Assembly (NCBI GenBank): GCA_949296855.1
Contig: CASFRN010000004.1
Location: 1 to 50,938 of the forward strand
Direction: 5' to 3'
DNA: 50,938 bases
Origin: an uncultured Bacteroides sp.
GTDB lineage: Bacteria > Bacteroidota > Bacteroidia > Bacteroidales > Bacteroidaceae
Each line of letters starts with the position of its first letter. The first letter of the stretch is position 1. A model generated the notes under the pieces. It saw only the letters and a program-made list of their open reading frames with translations, did no database searches and had not been told where the DNA came from. Of this stretch, positions 17,832-26,921 are shown one piece after another. The position numbers and the translations under genes were made by a program.

Positions 17832-19577
17832 TTACCAGAAATACCAATAGAACGCAGCGCAGCAGGCTACAACGCCTAAAGTAGCGATAACATCCCATTT
17901 ATTCCAACTTTCTTTAATGGATTTCTTATAATCACTCGTAAATGTAATGGCTTCCACTTGTTCTTTCGACGGAGCCGGAGTAAAGCAAGAGACAACCACC
18001 ATCATAACAATAATGAAGATAAGCAACCAAATCTCGAATATCAACCAGTTTGTCTGCCAAAACCAAGTAGTGTATTCCCAAAATGCGCCGTCCATCACTT
18101 TTGTACCCGATTCGGTAACGACATTGGTCAGCAAACGTATCATGCCAATCAAGAAACCACCGATAAGACCCCATTCGCCTGCCTTAGGCGTAATCTTTTT
18201 CGAGAAAATACCAAGAGAGAACACAGCCACCATAGCTGGTGCAATAAGTGACTGGATATCTTGCAGATAAGAATAAAGGTTACCCATATTCATCATAATC
18301 GGCATCCATGCCAATCCTAAGATAACGACAACCACCGTGGCAAGACGACCTACAAATACGTAATGGCTTTCACTCATACCCTTCTTCATAGGTTTGTAGA
18401 AATCTTCGGTGAACAGAGTGGCACAACTATTGAAGAAAGCGGCCAAAGAAGCCACCAGCGCACAGACGAAACCGATAGTTACGATACCTTTCACACCTGC
18501 CGGCAAAATATTTTTCACCATCATGGCAAATGCGCCATCCGTATCATGTGTGTTAGTGATATCCATGACGATGCCGCTACCCGACTTCATCGAAAGCGCA
18601 TAAGCCACCATACCAGGAATCAAGAACATAAAAATCGGCAACAACTTAAAGTAACCAGCCGCAATCGTACCACGACGCGCACGTTTCATTACTGTTGCAT
18701 TATCTTCACCTTTTGTTTGTCCAAGCACACGTTGTACAATATGTTGGTCTGTACACCAATACCAAAAACCGATGATAGAGGCACCAAAGAACACCACATA
18801 GCCAGGGAACTTAGGATACATCGGGTCGGCCGGGTCTGTATGGAACATATGTGTAGTACCGAAACCGTCATGAGCCGCGTTACATACCGCCATCATCTGC
18901 GTCCAGCCATCGACTATGCTACCATCTCCAAGCATACTCAAGCCAAGGAACAGCACAAGGAATGAACCAATGATTAGAATAGGCGTCTGAATGGCAGACA
19001 ACGTCATTACACCTTTCATACCTCCAAACACCGTAAACACCGCTGTTATAGCAATCAAGCCAATAGCACCGTACCAGAAAGGCAAACCCAACAGATACTC
19101 AAAGAAAATACCACCTGTGAAAGCCGTAACGGAGACTTTTGTCAAGATATAAGCGATTAAGGTAATAATGGAAAGCCATGAGCCCGTACGCTGCGTGTAG
19201 CGGAATTTCAGGAAATCGGGCATTGTGATGATTTTCCCCAACTTGTTATTCAACAACTGATAAAACGGAACGAACAACCATCCGAGAATAAGAATCATCC
19301 ACCCTTGCATTTCCCAGTGTGCCATACCGACACCGTCTTTAGCGCCTGTCCCAGCCAATCCTACTAAGTGTTCCGAACCGATGTTCGCGGCGAAAATCGC
19401 CGCACCGATAATGTACCAAGGTTCACCTTTCCCAAAAAGGTAATCCTCACTGTTAGCCCCTTGCTGTTGCCGTTTGTCTTTTTGGATTGCGCGATACACT
19501 GCCCACGCAATCAGAATGACTCCGACGGCAAGAACCGCCCAATCGAGCCACACAAATTCACTTGAATTCCAATTCAT
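17832..19577 (-). CDS. Sodium:solute symporter (SSS family), probable L-arabinose transporter
   Basis: A 581-residue inner-membrane protein with about 13-14 hydrophobic helices, in the sodium/glucose cotransporter family. Typical pieces are FAANIGSEHLVGLAGTGAKDG, a MPDFLKFRYTQRTGSW segment, and VASLAAFFNSCATLFTEDFYKP. As the first gene of the arabinose operon, it most likely brings in L-arabinose with Na+ (araP/araT in related species; context inference). The operator-like palindrome lies about 90 bases upstream of its start. Confidence 0.9.
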   Translation of the reverse strand: MNWNSSEFVWLDWAVLAVGVILIAWAVYRAIQKDKRQQQGANSEDYLFGKGEPWYIIGAAIFAANIGSEHLVGLAGTGAKDGVGMAHWEMQGWMILILGWLFVPFYQLLNNKLGKIITMPDFLKFRYTQRTGSWLSIITLIAYILTKVSVTAFTGGIFFEYLLGLPFWYGAIGLIAITAVFTVFGGMKGVMTLSAIQTPILIIGSFLVLFLGLSMLGDGSIVDGWTQMMAVCNAAHDGFGTTHMFHTDPADPMYPKFPGYVVFFGASIIGFWYWCTDQHIVQRVLGQTKGEDNATVMKRARRGTIAAGYFKLLPIFMFLIPGMVAYALSMKSGSGIVMDITNTHDTDGAFAMMVKNILPAGVKGIVTIGFVCALVASLAAFFNSCATLFTEDFYKPMKKGMSESHYVFVGRLATVVVVILGLAWMPIMMNMGNLYSYLQDIQSLIAPAMVAVFSLGIFSKKITPKAGEWGLIGGFLIGMIRLLTNVVTESGTKVMDGAFWEYTTWFWQTNWLIFEIWLLIFIIVMMVVVSCFTPAPSKEQVEAITFTSDYKKSIKESWNKWDVIATLGVVACCAAFYWYFW

Positions 19578-19664
19578 AATTACGCTGTTTTTTTTAATGT
19601 TTATGTTTTCTGTTTATAATTAGATATCAAAGGTTACACAGGCCGCAAGGGCGGTCATTCATAA

Positions 19665-19683
19665 TAGTGTACCGTTTACACTA
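19665..19683. promoter_or_regulatory. Candidate AraR operator
   Basis: A 19-base palindrome with 7-base perfect arms TAGTGTA / TACACTA around a 5-base centre, about 90 bases upstream of the first gene of the arabinose operon. Dyad-symmetric sites of this size suit dimeric winged-helix regulators such as AraR. No second full copy was seen in the operon. Confidence 0.6.
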
Positions 19684-20315
19684 ATTCGACTGCAATATTA
19701 CGAATTATTACGGAGTTATATTCACATACCGATGTGTTAGAAAACATATTTGGACGATTTTTATACTAAAATGTATTCTTTTGTCCACTTCGCTTGCTTA
19801 TACATCATACTTTTCTCCCCACCCCTTATGAATGTCCGATTTTATTAATAAGGAATTAGTTTCACCCAAAAGCAAATGTTTTGCCATATATAAACAAGTG
19901 TTTTGCTATATATATTAAAAAAAGGAGGACAGAGCAACAAATAAACTTCCTGCCCAACGTGAAAGCTTGTTTGAGACCGCCCCTGTTTCATCTCATCCAT
20001 TTTAAACATGAGTTAACCAATGTACTACTGAAAGGTGAAAAATCTGTTTCCGGCAATCTTTCTTTTTGCCTCCGTCCTCAAACCATAACAAGAAAATCAC
20101 CCGTGACGACAACGCAACCGAATATGAAGCCAAACGATTCGGAAACATCCAGGAGCAACTAAGAATACCGTTACACATTCCTTTGCCCATCACTACCTGA
20201 CACCTCACCCACTGCTTCATCAACTTCATCTGTTTTTAAAGAAAAGCGTCGCACACGAAAAGCCTCACATGAAATATAAAAAAACGTGATAAAGAATATA
20301 TTGTCAAAATTTCAC
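19684..20315. other. Intergenic region between arabinose operon and capsule genes
   Basis: This is a mostly AT-rich gap between divergent transcription units. It contains two direct copies of a 16-base motif, TGTTTTGCCATATATA and TGTTTTGCTATATATA, starting at 19877 and 19899, which is 22 bases or about two helical turns apart. Such spacing could hold a regulator on one DNA face. A 93-codon plus-strand frame at 19881-20162 shows no protein features and is not called. Confidence 0.5.
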
Positions 20316-20346
20316 TTGCCTGTTTTCAAAAAATATTATATCTTTG
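20316..20346 (+). promoter_or_regulatory. Promoter for the HAD/capsule export genes
   Basis: TTG at 20316-20318 and TATCTTTG at 20339-20346 are separated by exactly 20 bases, a full match to the Bacteroidales -33/-7 pattern. The start codon at 20423 leaves a 5' leader of roughly 70 bases. Confidence 0.65.
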
Positions 20347-20422
20347 CAAAGATTTTATACGCACTTGTCATAAACAACAGTGCAAGGATGTATCATTTAC
20401 TAACCATTAACTGATAACTGAC

Positions 20423-20857
20423 ATGCTTATCGCCGTAGATTTTGACGGAACAATTGTGGAACATAAGTATCCTGCCATCGGAGCGGAGATACCCTTTGCC
20501 ATTGAGACTTTGAAAAAGCTGACAGCCGAACGGCACAAGCTAATCTTATGGAGTGTGCGCGAAGGGAAGTTATTAGATGAAGCGGTAGAATTTTGCCGTC
20601 AACGCGGACTGGAGTTTTACGCTATCAACCGTGACTACCCCGAAGAAGAAAAAGGGCAAAACAATCACTACTCACGTAAACTGAAAGTAGATTTATTCAT
20701 CGATGACCGCAATTTAGGCGGACTGCCAGACTGGGGGACTATTTATGAAATGGTGACCCACCGGCTTTCGTATGAAGACCTGCTCAACCGTTATGAAGAA
20801 GACCGGGAAGATGAAAAGGCTCCGCGCAAGGGATTCTTCGGAAGAATCTTTAAATAG
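20423..20857 (+). CDS. Small HAD-superfamily phosphatase-like protein
   Basis: A 144-residue HAD fold without a cap domain. The nucleophile motif is MLIAVDFDGTIVE at the N-terminus, the second motif serine is in LILWSVREGK, and the acidic motif is DLFIDDRNLGG near residue 95. The C-terminus is basic (APRKGFFGRIFK). The substrate cannot be told. It lies 81 bases before the Wza-like gene with a shared promoter upstream, so it may be transcribed with the export genes. Confidence 0.8.
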   Translation: MLIAVDFDGTIVEHKYPAIGAEIPFAIETLKKLTAERHKLILWSVREGKLLDEAVEFCRQRGLEFYAINRDYPEEEKGQNNHYSRKLKVDLFIDDRNLGGLPDWGTIYEMVTHRLSYEDLLNRYEEDREDEKAPRKGFFGRIFK

Positions 20858-20938
20858 CATCCTCATTTCAGACAAGGATGAATAAAAAATTACCGACCAA
20901 CAGAGAAGTCAAGATTTTAACAATAAAAGGATTTTAAA

Positions 20939-21736
20939 ATGAAAATCAAAAACACACTTTTCACACTTGCCGTTGCCGTATTAGCCGCAGGATGCACTTC
21001 TTATAAAAGCGTGCCCTACCTGCAAGACCCGCAGGTAGTGAACGAATACGGAAAAGAGATTCCGCTTTACGATGCGAAAATCATGCCGAAAGATTTGCTG
21101 AGCATCACAGTGAACACGACAGATCCTCAAGCTGCCGCTCCATTCAACCTGACTGTGCAAACCCCATTGAACGCAGCGCTGACCAACATCAACACGACCA
21201 CGCAACCCACCTTACAACAATATCTTGTCAGCAACCAAGGTGAAATAGATTTTCCTGTATTAGGACGGTTAAAAGTAGGTGGCCTGACTAAGAACGAAGC
21301 GGAAAACATGATTCGTGAACGCTTGAAACCTTACTTGAAAGAAACGCCGATTGTGACCGTGCGTATGGCCAACTATAAAATATCGGTATTAGGAGAAGTA
21401 GCCCGCCCCGGTACCTTTAATGTAAGCAACGAAAAAGTAAACGTACTCGAAGCATTGGCTATGGCAGGCGACATGACCGTATACGGTGTGCGCACCAATG
21501 TAAAACTCATTCGGGAAGATCCGAACGGGAAACGCGAAATAGTAGAATTAGACCTTACAAAGAGCGACATCGTACTCTCCCCCTACTTCTACCTTCGCCA
21601 AAATGACATTATTTATGTCACTCCCAACAAGACGAAAGCAAAGAACTCGGATATCGGTAATACCACAACAACGGTTATCTCCGCAACATCAATTTTGGTA
21701 TCTATCGCCAGCTTGCTAGTGAACATACTTAAGTAA
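20939..21736 (+). CDS. Polysaccharide export lipoprotein, Wza-like
   Basis: A 265-residue outer-membrane polysaccharide export (OPX) protein. The lipoprotein signal ends VLAAGC (C19). The Poly_export domain covers about 55-130 (MPKDLLSITV, GEIDFPVLGRLKVGG), followed by an SLBB domain (ISVLGEVARPGTFNV, LEALAMAGD). The C-terminus has a hydrophobic segment (TTTVISATSILVSIASLLVN) instead of the long Wza alpha-helix barrel, and is typical of short Bacteroidetes OPX proteins. It works with the Wzc-like kinase in the next gene in capsule or exopolysaccharide export. Confidence 0.92.
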   Translation: MKIKNTLFTLAVAVLAAGCTSYKSVPYLQDPQVVNEYGKEIPLYDAKIMPKDLLSITVNTTDPQAAAPFNLTVQTPLNAALTNINTTTQPTLQQYLVSNQGEIDFPVLGRLKVGGLTKNEAENMIRERLKPYLKETPIVTVRMANYKISVLGEVARPGTFNVSNEKVNVLEALAMAGDMTVYGVRTNVKLIREDPNGKREIVELDLTKSDIVLSPYFYLRQNDIIYVTPNKTKAKNSDIGNTTTTVISATSILVSIASLLVNILK

Positions 21737-21861
21737 ACAATAAAACAAAATATAGAAGTTGGAAAACCGGATGTACGCAATACCGCTTGTTGCGGACTTC
21801 CTGATAAAAGCAATACGTATAATCTGCGGCTAAAGCCACAAACTAAAGAACTTATAAACGT

Positions 21862-24303
21862 ATGGAAGAACAAAACATCAACGAACAGAACAGCGAAGAA
21901 AGCATCAACCTGTATGCAATTTTCTTCAAGTATCTCGCTTACTGGCCGTGGTTTGTAATCAGCGTAATCATCTGCCTGATAGTGGCATTCCTTTACCTGC
22001 GTTACCAACCGCCTGTATACAATGTAACCGCTGCCGTCCTCATTAAGGAAGAAGAACAAAAAGGAGGAAACACCGCAGCTTCTCCCTTGGCTGCCATACA
22101 AGATTTAGGGATGTTCTCTATGACCAGTAACTTCGATAACGAAGTGGAAATTTTGCACTCGCGCACGCTGATAAAAAAAGCTGTAAACGAATTACGCTTG
22201 TACATCAGTGTAGCCGAAGACCGCGTTACAGGATACGATATACCTCTTTATAAGACATCTCCGGTCAACGTCTTCTTGACGCCTGAAGAAGCCGACAAAC
22301 TGGAAGCACCTGTAAAGCTGAACATGAAATATACGACAGACGGCAAATTGAACGTACACGCTGAATATACTCTCAATGAGGAAGAAGAAGAAATCAGCAA
22401 ATCGTTCGACCGCCTTCCCGCCGTATTCCCTACTCCTGTAGGTGTAATAAACTTTACTAGCAACGATTCACTTCCTGAGCCAATGGAAGAAAATCTGAAT
22501 CTCGTGGCATACATTAACGCACCGACCGCTACCGCTAACGCATATATGGAGAATTTAACGGTAGAAGCGACTTCCAAGACAACGACCATCGCCCAATTAG
22601 CTGTGCAAAACACCGATAAGCAACGTGCGATAGATTTCATAAACTGCTTGGTAGCTTTCTATAACCGCGATGCCAATGACGAGAAGAATGAGGTAGCGCA
22701 AAAAACGGCTGAATTCATTGAAGAACGTATCGGAATCATCAACCGTGAATTGGGTACGGCAGAAACGGAATTAGCTGATTTCAAGCAACGTTCCGGCCTG
22801 ACAGATTTAACAAGCGATGCGCAATTGGCTTTGGAAGAAAGTTCAAAATATGGTCAGCAACGCGTAGAGAACGCCACTCAAATCCAGTTGGTGGAATTTT
22901 TGAAAAATTACATCAATGACCCTAAAAACAACGATGAAGTCATTCCGTCGAACGTAGGTCTAAAAGACCAAAACCTATCTTCAGTCATCGACCAATATAA
23001 TACGATGATTATTGAGCGTAACCGCTTGCTTCGCACGTCATCAGAAAGCAACCCTGCTGTTATCAATATGAATGCAGGAATTGAGGCTATGCGCCATAGC
23101 GTGCAGACCACTGTAGAAAGTGTATTGAAAGGATTGAATATCGCTAAAACCGACATCGACCGTCAGGCACGTAAATTCGAAGGGCGAATCAGCAACGCGC
23201 CGTTGCAAGAGAAAGAATTCTTAAGCATCGCACGCCAACAGGAAATCAAGGCAGCCTTGTACACCATGCTGTTACAGAAGCGTGAAGAGAATGCCATTAC
23301 ATTGGCAGCTACAGCCAACAACGGCCGTATCATCGAAGACGCTTTAGCTGATAAGAATCCGGTTTCCCCTAAGAAGAAAATCATAGCGCTCGCTGCTTTG
23401 ATATTAGGATTAGCCATTCCGGTCGGTATCGTTTATCTGCGCGATTTGTTGAAATACAAAATAGAAAACCGTGAAGATGTAGAACATCTAACCGATGTAC
23501 CTGTCTTGGCAGAATTGCCCCGATGTAAGAAACCGGAAAAAGGCGCAATCGTGGTTCGGGAAAACAAGAATGACATCATGGAAGAAACATTCCGTGGTTT
23601 GCGTACCAACCTGCTTTTCATGCTCAACAAAGACCAGAAAGTCATTTTGTTCTCTTCCACCCAGCCGGGCGAAGGCAAATCGTTCGTTGCAGGCAATACC
23701 GCCGTCAGCCTTGCTTTCTTAGGAAAGAAGACAATTATTGTAGGTATGGACATCCGTAAACCTGGATTAAATAAGGTATTCAACTTATCCCGCCGTGCGG
23801 AAGGAATTACGAACTACCTTGCCGATCCGGAACATATAAACATATTCGACATGATTCAACATTCTGATATCAGCCCGAATCTGGATATATTGCCGGGTGG
23901 TCCTGTTCCTCCCAATCCAACTGAACTGGTAGCCCGCGATGTATTGAGCCGTGCTATTGACCTGTTGAAACAACGTTACGACTACATTATACTTGACACC
24001 GCTCCAATTGCAATGGTTACGGATACAGCTATCATCGGACGCGTAGCAGATATGTGTGTATATGTTTGCCGTGCGGATGTCACCCCAAAAGCAGGTTACC
24101 GTTATATCAATGTATTGCGCGACGAAAAGAAATTCCCGAAACTGGCTACAATTATCAACGATATTGATATGAGTAAGCGCAAGAACAGCTACGGATATGG
24201 TTACGGCGCTAAGTACGGATACGGCGGCAAAGCTTACGGATACGGCTATGGCTACGGTTATGGTTACGCCGAAGCGCAAAAGAAGGGAAAACAAAAGAAA
24301 TAG
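21862..24303 (+). CDS. Polysaccharide co-polymerase tyrosine autokinase, Wzc-like
   Basis: An 813-residue inner-membrane protein. TM1 is at about 28-48, followed by a large periplasmic Wzz-type region with coiled-coil stretches and a GNVR-like segment, then TM2 near 508-525. The cytoplasmic BY-kinase has Walker A in SSTQPGEGKSF (about 597-607), Walker A' in IIVGMDIRKPG and Walker B in YIILDTAPI. The tail has 11 tyrosines alternating with glycine, which is the autophosphorylation cluster. It controls chain length and export with the Wza-like partner 125 bases upstream. No matching tyrosine phosphatase gene lies in the window. Confidence 0.94.
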   Translation: MEEQNINEQNSEESINLYAIFFKYLAYWPWFVISVIICLIVAFLYLRYQPPVYNVTAAVLIKEEEQKGGNTAASPLAAIQDLGMFSMTSNFDNEVEILHSRTLIKKAVNELRLYISVAEDRVTGYDIPLYKTSPVNVFLTPEEADKLEAPVKLNMKYTTDGKLNVHAEYTLNEEEEEISKSFDRLPAVFPTPVGVINFTSNDSLPEPMEENLNLVAYINAPTATANAYMENLTVEATSKTTTIAQLAVQNTDKQRAIDFINCLVAFYNRDANDEKNEVAQKTAEFIEERIGIINRELGTAETELADFKQRSGLTDLTSDAQLALEESSKYGQQRVENATQIQLVEFLKNYINDPKNNDEVIPSNVGLKDQNLSSVIDQYNTMIIERNRLLRTSSESNPAVINMNAGIEAMRHSVQTTVESVLKGLNIAKTDIDRQARKFEGRISNAPLQEKEFLSIARQQEIKAALYTMLLQKREENAITLAATANNGRIIEDALADKNPVSPKKKIIALAALILGLAIPVGIVYLRDLLKYKIENREDVEHLTDVPVLAELPRCKKPEKGAIVVRENKNDIMEETFRGLRTNLLFMLNKDQKVILFSSTQPGEGKSFVAGNTAVSLAFLGKKTIIVGMDIRKPGLNKVFNLSRRAEGITNYLADPEHINIFDMIQHSDISPNLDILPGGPVPPNPTELVARDVLSRAIDLLKQRYDYIILDTAPIAMVTDTAIIGRVADMCVYVCRADVTPKAGYRYINVLRDEKKFPKLATIINDIDMSKRKNSYGYGYGAKYGYGGKAYGYGYGYGYGYAEAQKKGKQKK

Positions 24304-24326
24304 CTAACGGTAACGAGTGAAAAAAC

Positions 24327-24379
24327 ATCGCATCAGTCATACTGGAACAAACCTTGTAGACTGATGCGATTTGTTGTTT
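24327..24379 (+). terminator. Terminator after the Wzc-like gene
   Basis: A perfect 12-base inverted repeat ATCGCATCAGTC / GACTGATGCGAT (24327-24338 and 24359-24370), followed by TTGTTGTTT. It lies 24 bases after the stop codon of the kinase gene. Confidence 0.75.
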
Positions 24380-24407
24380 AAGAAATCAAACATTAAAGAC
24401 AACACGA

Positions 24408-25655
24408 ATGGAAAAATTAAAAATAGCCGTGGCGGGAACTGGCTATGTCGGCCTTAGCATCGCCACTTTACTGAGCCAGCACCACCGAGTGACAGCAGTT
24501 GACATCATTCCCGAAAAGGTAGATATGATAAACAAACGTTTGTCGCCCATTCAAGATGATTATATCGAAAAATACCTTGCTGAAAAAGATTTGGACCTTA
24601 CAGCTACCCTAGATGGCGCAAAAGCTTATGCTGATGCCGATTTTGTCGTCATTGCCGCCCCTACGAATTATGACCCTGTGAAGAATTATTTCGACACCAG
24701 CCACGTAGAAGAAGTCATAGAATTAGTGACACGAGTCAATCCAGACGCTGTCATGGTCATTAAAAGCACAATCCCTGTAGGCTACACAGAAAGCATCCGC
24801 AAAAAAACGGGAAACGTCAATATCATCTTTTCGCCCGAGTTCCTGCGCGAAAGCAAAGCACTCTACGACAATCTTTACCCCAGCCGGATTATTGTCGGAA
24901 GACCAAATAATGATACAAGATTAGACAAAGCCGCCCATATTTTCGCAGCGTTGCTTCAAGAAGGGGCTATCAAAGAAAACATAGACACATTGTTTATGAG
25001 GCCGACCGAAGCAGAAGCCGTCAAACTGTTTGCCAACACTTACCTCGCTCTGCGGGTTTCTTATTTCAACGAACTGGACACATATGCCGAAATGAAAGGA
25101 TTGGACACAAGAGCCATCATCGATGGTGTTTGTCTTGACCCACGCATCGGTACGCATTACAATAACCCCAGTTTCGGTTATGGAGGCTATTGTCTGCCTA
25201 AAGACACCAAACAATTATTGGCTAATTATGCGGATGTACCCGAAAACCTGATTCAAGCCATTGTAGAAAGCAACCGCACACGAAAGGATTTCATAGCCGA
25301 CCGCATATTGCACAAAGCAGGCTACTACGATTATTACAACCGAGGGGCTTACAACCCTAAAGAAGAAAAGCAATGCACCATCGGCGTTTACCGTCTTACA
25401 ATGAAAAGCCACAGCGACAATTTCCGTCAAAGCAGCATCCAAGGCGTAATGAAGCGCGTCAAGGCAAAAGGCGCCACAATCATTATATACGAACCGACAC
25501 TAAAAGACGGCAGCACGTTCTTCGGAAGTAAAGTGGTAAATGACTTAAGTGCCTTTAAATCACAAAGCCAAGCGATTATCGCCAACCGCTATGACACTTG
25601 TTTAGACGATGTCAAAGAGAAAGTCTACACACGTGACATTTTCAGACGAGACTAA
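24408..25655 (+). CDS. UDP-glucose 6-dehydrogenase family protein
   Basis: A 415-residue nucleotide-sugar dehydrogenase. The NAD-binding motif is [17 protein letters not shown] at the N-terminus; other marks are [20 protein letters not shown], and the catalytic cysteine C262 in [14 protein letters not shown]. It probably oxidises UDP-glucose to UDP-glucuronate for capsule or exopolysaccharide, and the sequence resembles short UGDH enzymes (about 390-415). It begins after the terminator of the kinase gene, so it may be transcribed separately. UDP-ManNAc dehydrogenase is a less likely alternative. Confidence 0.9.
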   Translation: MEKLKIAVAGTGYVGLSIATLLSQHHRVTAVDIIPEKVDMINKRLSPIQDDYIEKYLAEKDLDLTATLDGAKAYADADFVVIAAPTNYDPVKNYFDTSHVEEVIELVTRVNPDAVMVIKSTIPVGYTESIRKKTGNVNIIFSPEFLRESKALYDNLYPSRIIVGRPNNDTRLDKAAHIFAALLQEGAIKENIDTLFMRPTEAEAVKLFANTYLALRVSYFNELDTYAEMKGLDTRAIIDGVCLDPRIGTHYNNPSFGYGGYCLPKDTKQLLANYADVPENLIQAIVESNRTRKDFIADRILHKAGYYDYYNRGAYNPKEEKQCTIGVYRLTMKSHSDNFRQSSIQGVMKRVKAKGATIIIYEPTLKDGSTFFGSKVVNDLSAFKSQSQAIIANRYDTCLDDVKEKVYTRDIFRRD

Positions 25656-25667
25656 AACAAGGTTTAC

Positions 25668-25700
25668 TTGCTTATTAAGAGAATAATCATTACCTTTGCC
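25668..25700 (+). promoter_or_regulatory. Promoter for the GDP-fucose genes
   Basis: TTG (25668-25670) and a perfect TACCTTTG (25693-25700) are separated by 22 bases. It is 30 bases before the gmd start. Confidence 0.55.
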
Positions 25701-25729
25701 TTATACAACCATTACAGAAGCAACAGATT

Positions 25730-26818
25730 ATGAGAAAAGTAGCATTAATCACCGGAATCACAGGACAAGACGGCTCTTACCTTGCCGAATTTTTAATAGA
25801 GAAAGGCTACGAAGTACACGGCATCCTGCGCCGCTCCTCTTCATTCAATACAGGACGCATCGAGCATCTATATTTAGACGAATGGGTACGCGACATGAAA
25901 AAGAGCCGTCTGGTAAACCTTCATTGGGGAGACATGACGGATTCCAGCTCGCTCATCCGTATCATCAGCGACATTCATCCTACAGAAATATATAATTTGG
26001 CAGCGCAAAGCCATGTAAAAGTATCATTCGATGTGCCCGAATATACAGCAGAAGCCGATGCCATTGGCACACTGCGCCTATTAGAAGCCGTGCGCATCTG
26101 CGGACTGGATAAAACCTGCCGCATTTATCAGGCTTCTACATCTGAACTTTTCGGTAAGGTGCAAGAAATACCTCAGAAAGAAACCACGCCCTTTTATCCA
26201 CGCTCACCGTATGGAGTAGCCAAACAATACGGATTTTGGATTACCAAGAATTACCGCGAAAGTTACGGCATGTTCGCTGTAAACGGAATCCTGTTCAATC
26301 ATGAGAGCGAGCGTCGCGGCGAAAACTTTGTGACCCGCAAGATTACATTAGCAGCCGCACGTATCAAACAAGGCTTCCAAGACAAGCTGTATTTGGGAAA
26401 CCTTGACGCTAAACGCGACTGGGGATATGCCAAAGACTATGTGGAATGTATGTGGCTTATCCTGCAAAACGAAACACCGGAAGATTTTGTCATCGCTACA
26501 GGAGAAATGCATACGGTACGCGAATTTTGTACCTTAGCTTTCCAGTATCTCGGCATCGAATTAGAATGGCAAGGCAGCGGCGTAGACGAAAAAGGCATTG
26601 ATAAAGCTACCGGACGAGTATTGGTAGAAGTAGACCCGAAATATTTCCGCCCATGTGAGGTAGAACAGCTTTTAGGCGACCCGACAAAAGCTAAGACAAT
26701 GTTAGGATGGAATCCGACCAAGACTTCATTCCCGGAATTGGTACGTATCATGGTAGAACACGACATGCGATTCGTAAAAAAACTGCATCTGAAAGCGGAA
26801 ATGGATAAAACGGAATAA
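25730..26818 (+). CDS. gmd: GDP-mannose 4,6-dehydratase
   Basis: A 362-residue short-chain dehydrogenase-fold enzyme making GDP-4-keto-6-deoxy-mannose. The cofactor motif is [18 protein letters not shown], with [35 protein letters not shown], the catalytic YxxxK in [10 protein letters not shown], and [16 protein letters not shown]. It is the first step of de novo GDP-L-fucose synthesis, and the second enzyme (Fcl) follows after a 103-base gap that carries a palindromic repeat. The length is close to the family norm (about 370). Confidence 0.96.
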   Translation: MRKVALITGITGQDGSYLAEFLIEKGYEVHGILRRSSSFNTGRIEHLYLDEWVRDMKKSRLVNLHWGDMTDSSSLIRIISDIHPTEIYNLAAQSHVKVSFDVPEYTAEADAIGTLRLLEAVRICGLDKTCRIYQASTSELFGKVQEIPQKETTPFYPRSPYGVAKQYGFWITKNYRESYGMFAVNGILFNHESERRGENFVTRKITLAAARIKQGFQDKLYLGNLDAKRDWGYAKDYVECMWLILQNETPEDFVIATGEMHTVREFCTLAFQYLGIELEWQGSGVDEKGIDKATGRVLVEVDPKYFRPCEVEQLLGDPTKAKTMLGWNPTKTSFPELVRIMVEHDMRFVKKLHLKAEMDKTE

Positions 26819-26827
26819 ATTTCATTA

Positions 26828-26903
26828 AACACAGAGACACCAAGGCACCGAGATATTAATCAATGATAAATAAAAAGACTCTGTGTCTTTGTGTCTCTGT
26901 GTT
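26828..26903. repeat. Palindromic CACAGAGACAC element between gmd and fcl
   Basis: AACACAGAGACAC on the left pairs with GTGTCTCTGTGTT on the right (13 bases each), and inner parts such as AGGCAC / GTGTCTTT pair less well. It fills most of the gap between gmd and fcl. I recall similar CACAGAGACAC sequences in other Bacteroidetes genomes, so it may be a dispersed REP-like element. That was not checked. Confidence 0.6.
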
Positions 26904-26921
26904 CAAATAAACCGATACACA

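Noticed and set aside
17692-17898. 68-codon minus-strand frame between the symporter and mutarotase
   Set aside because: It overlaps the symporter end and the stem-loop and has no protein features.
19881-20162. 93-codon plus-strand frame in the arabinose/capsule gap
   Set aside because: It contains the direct repeats and shows no domain, and its start lies within the AT-rich regulatory sequence.
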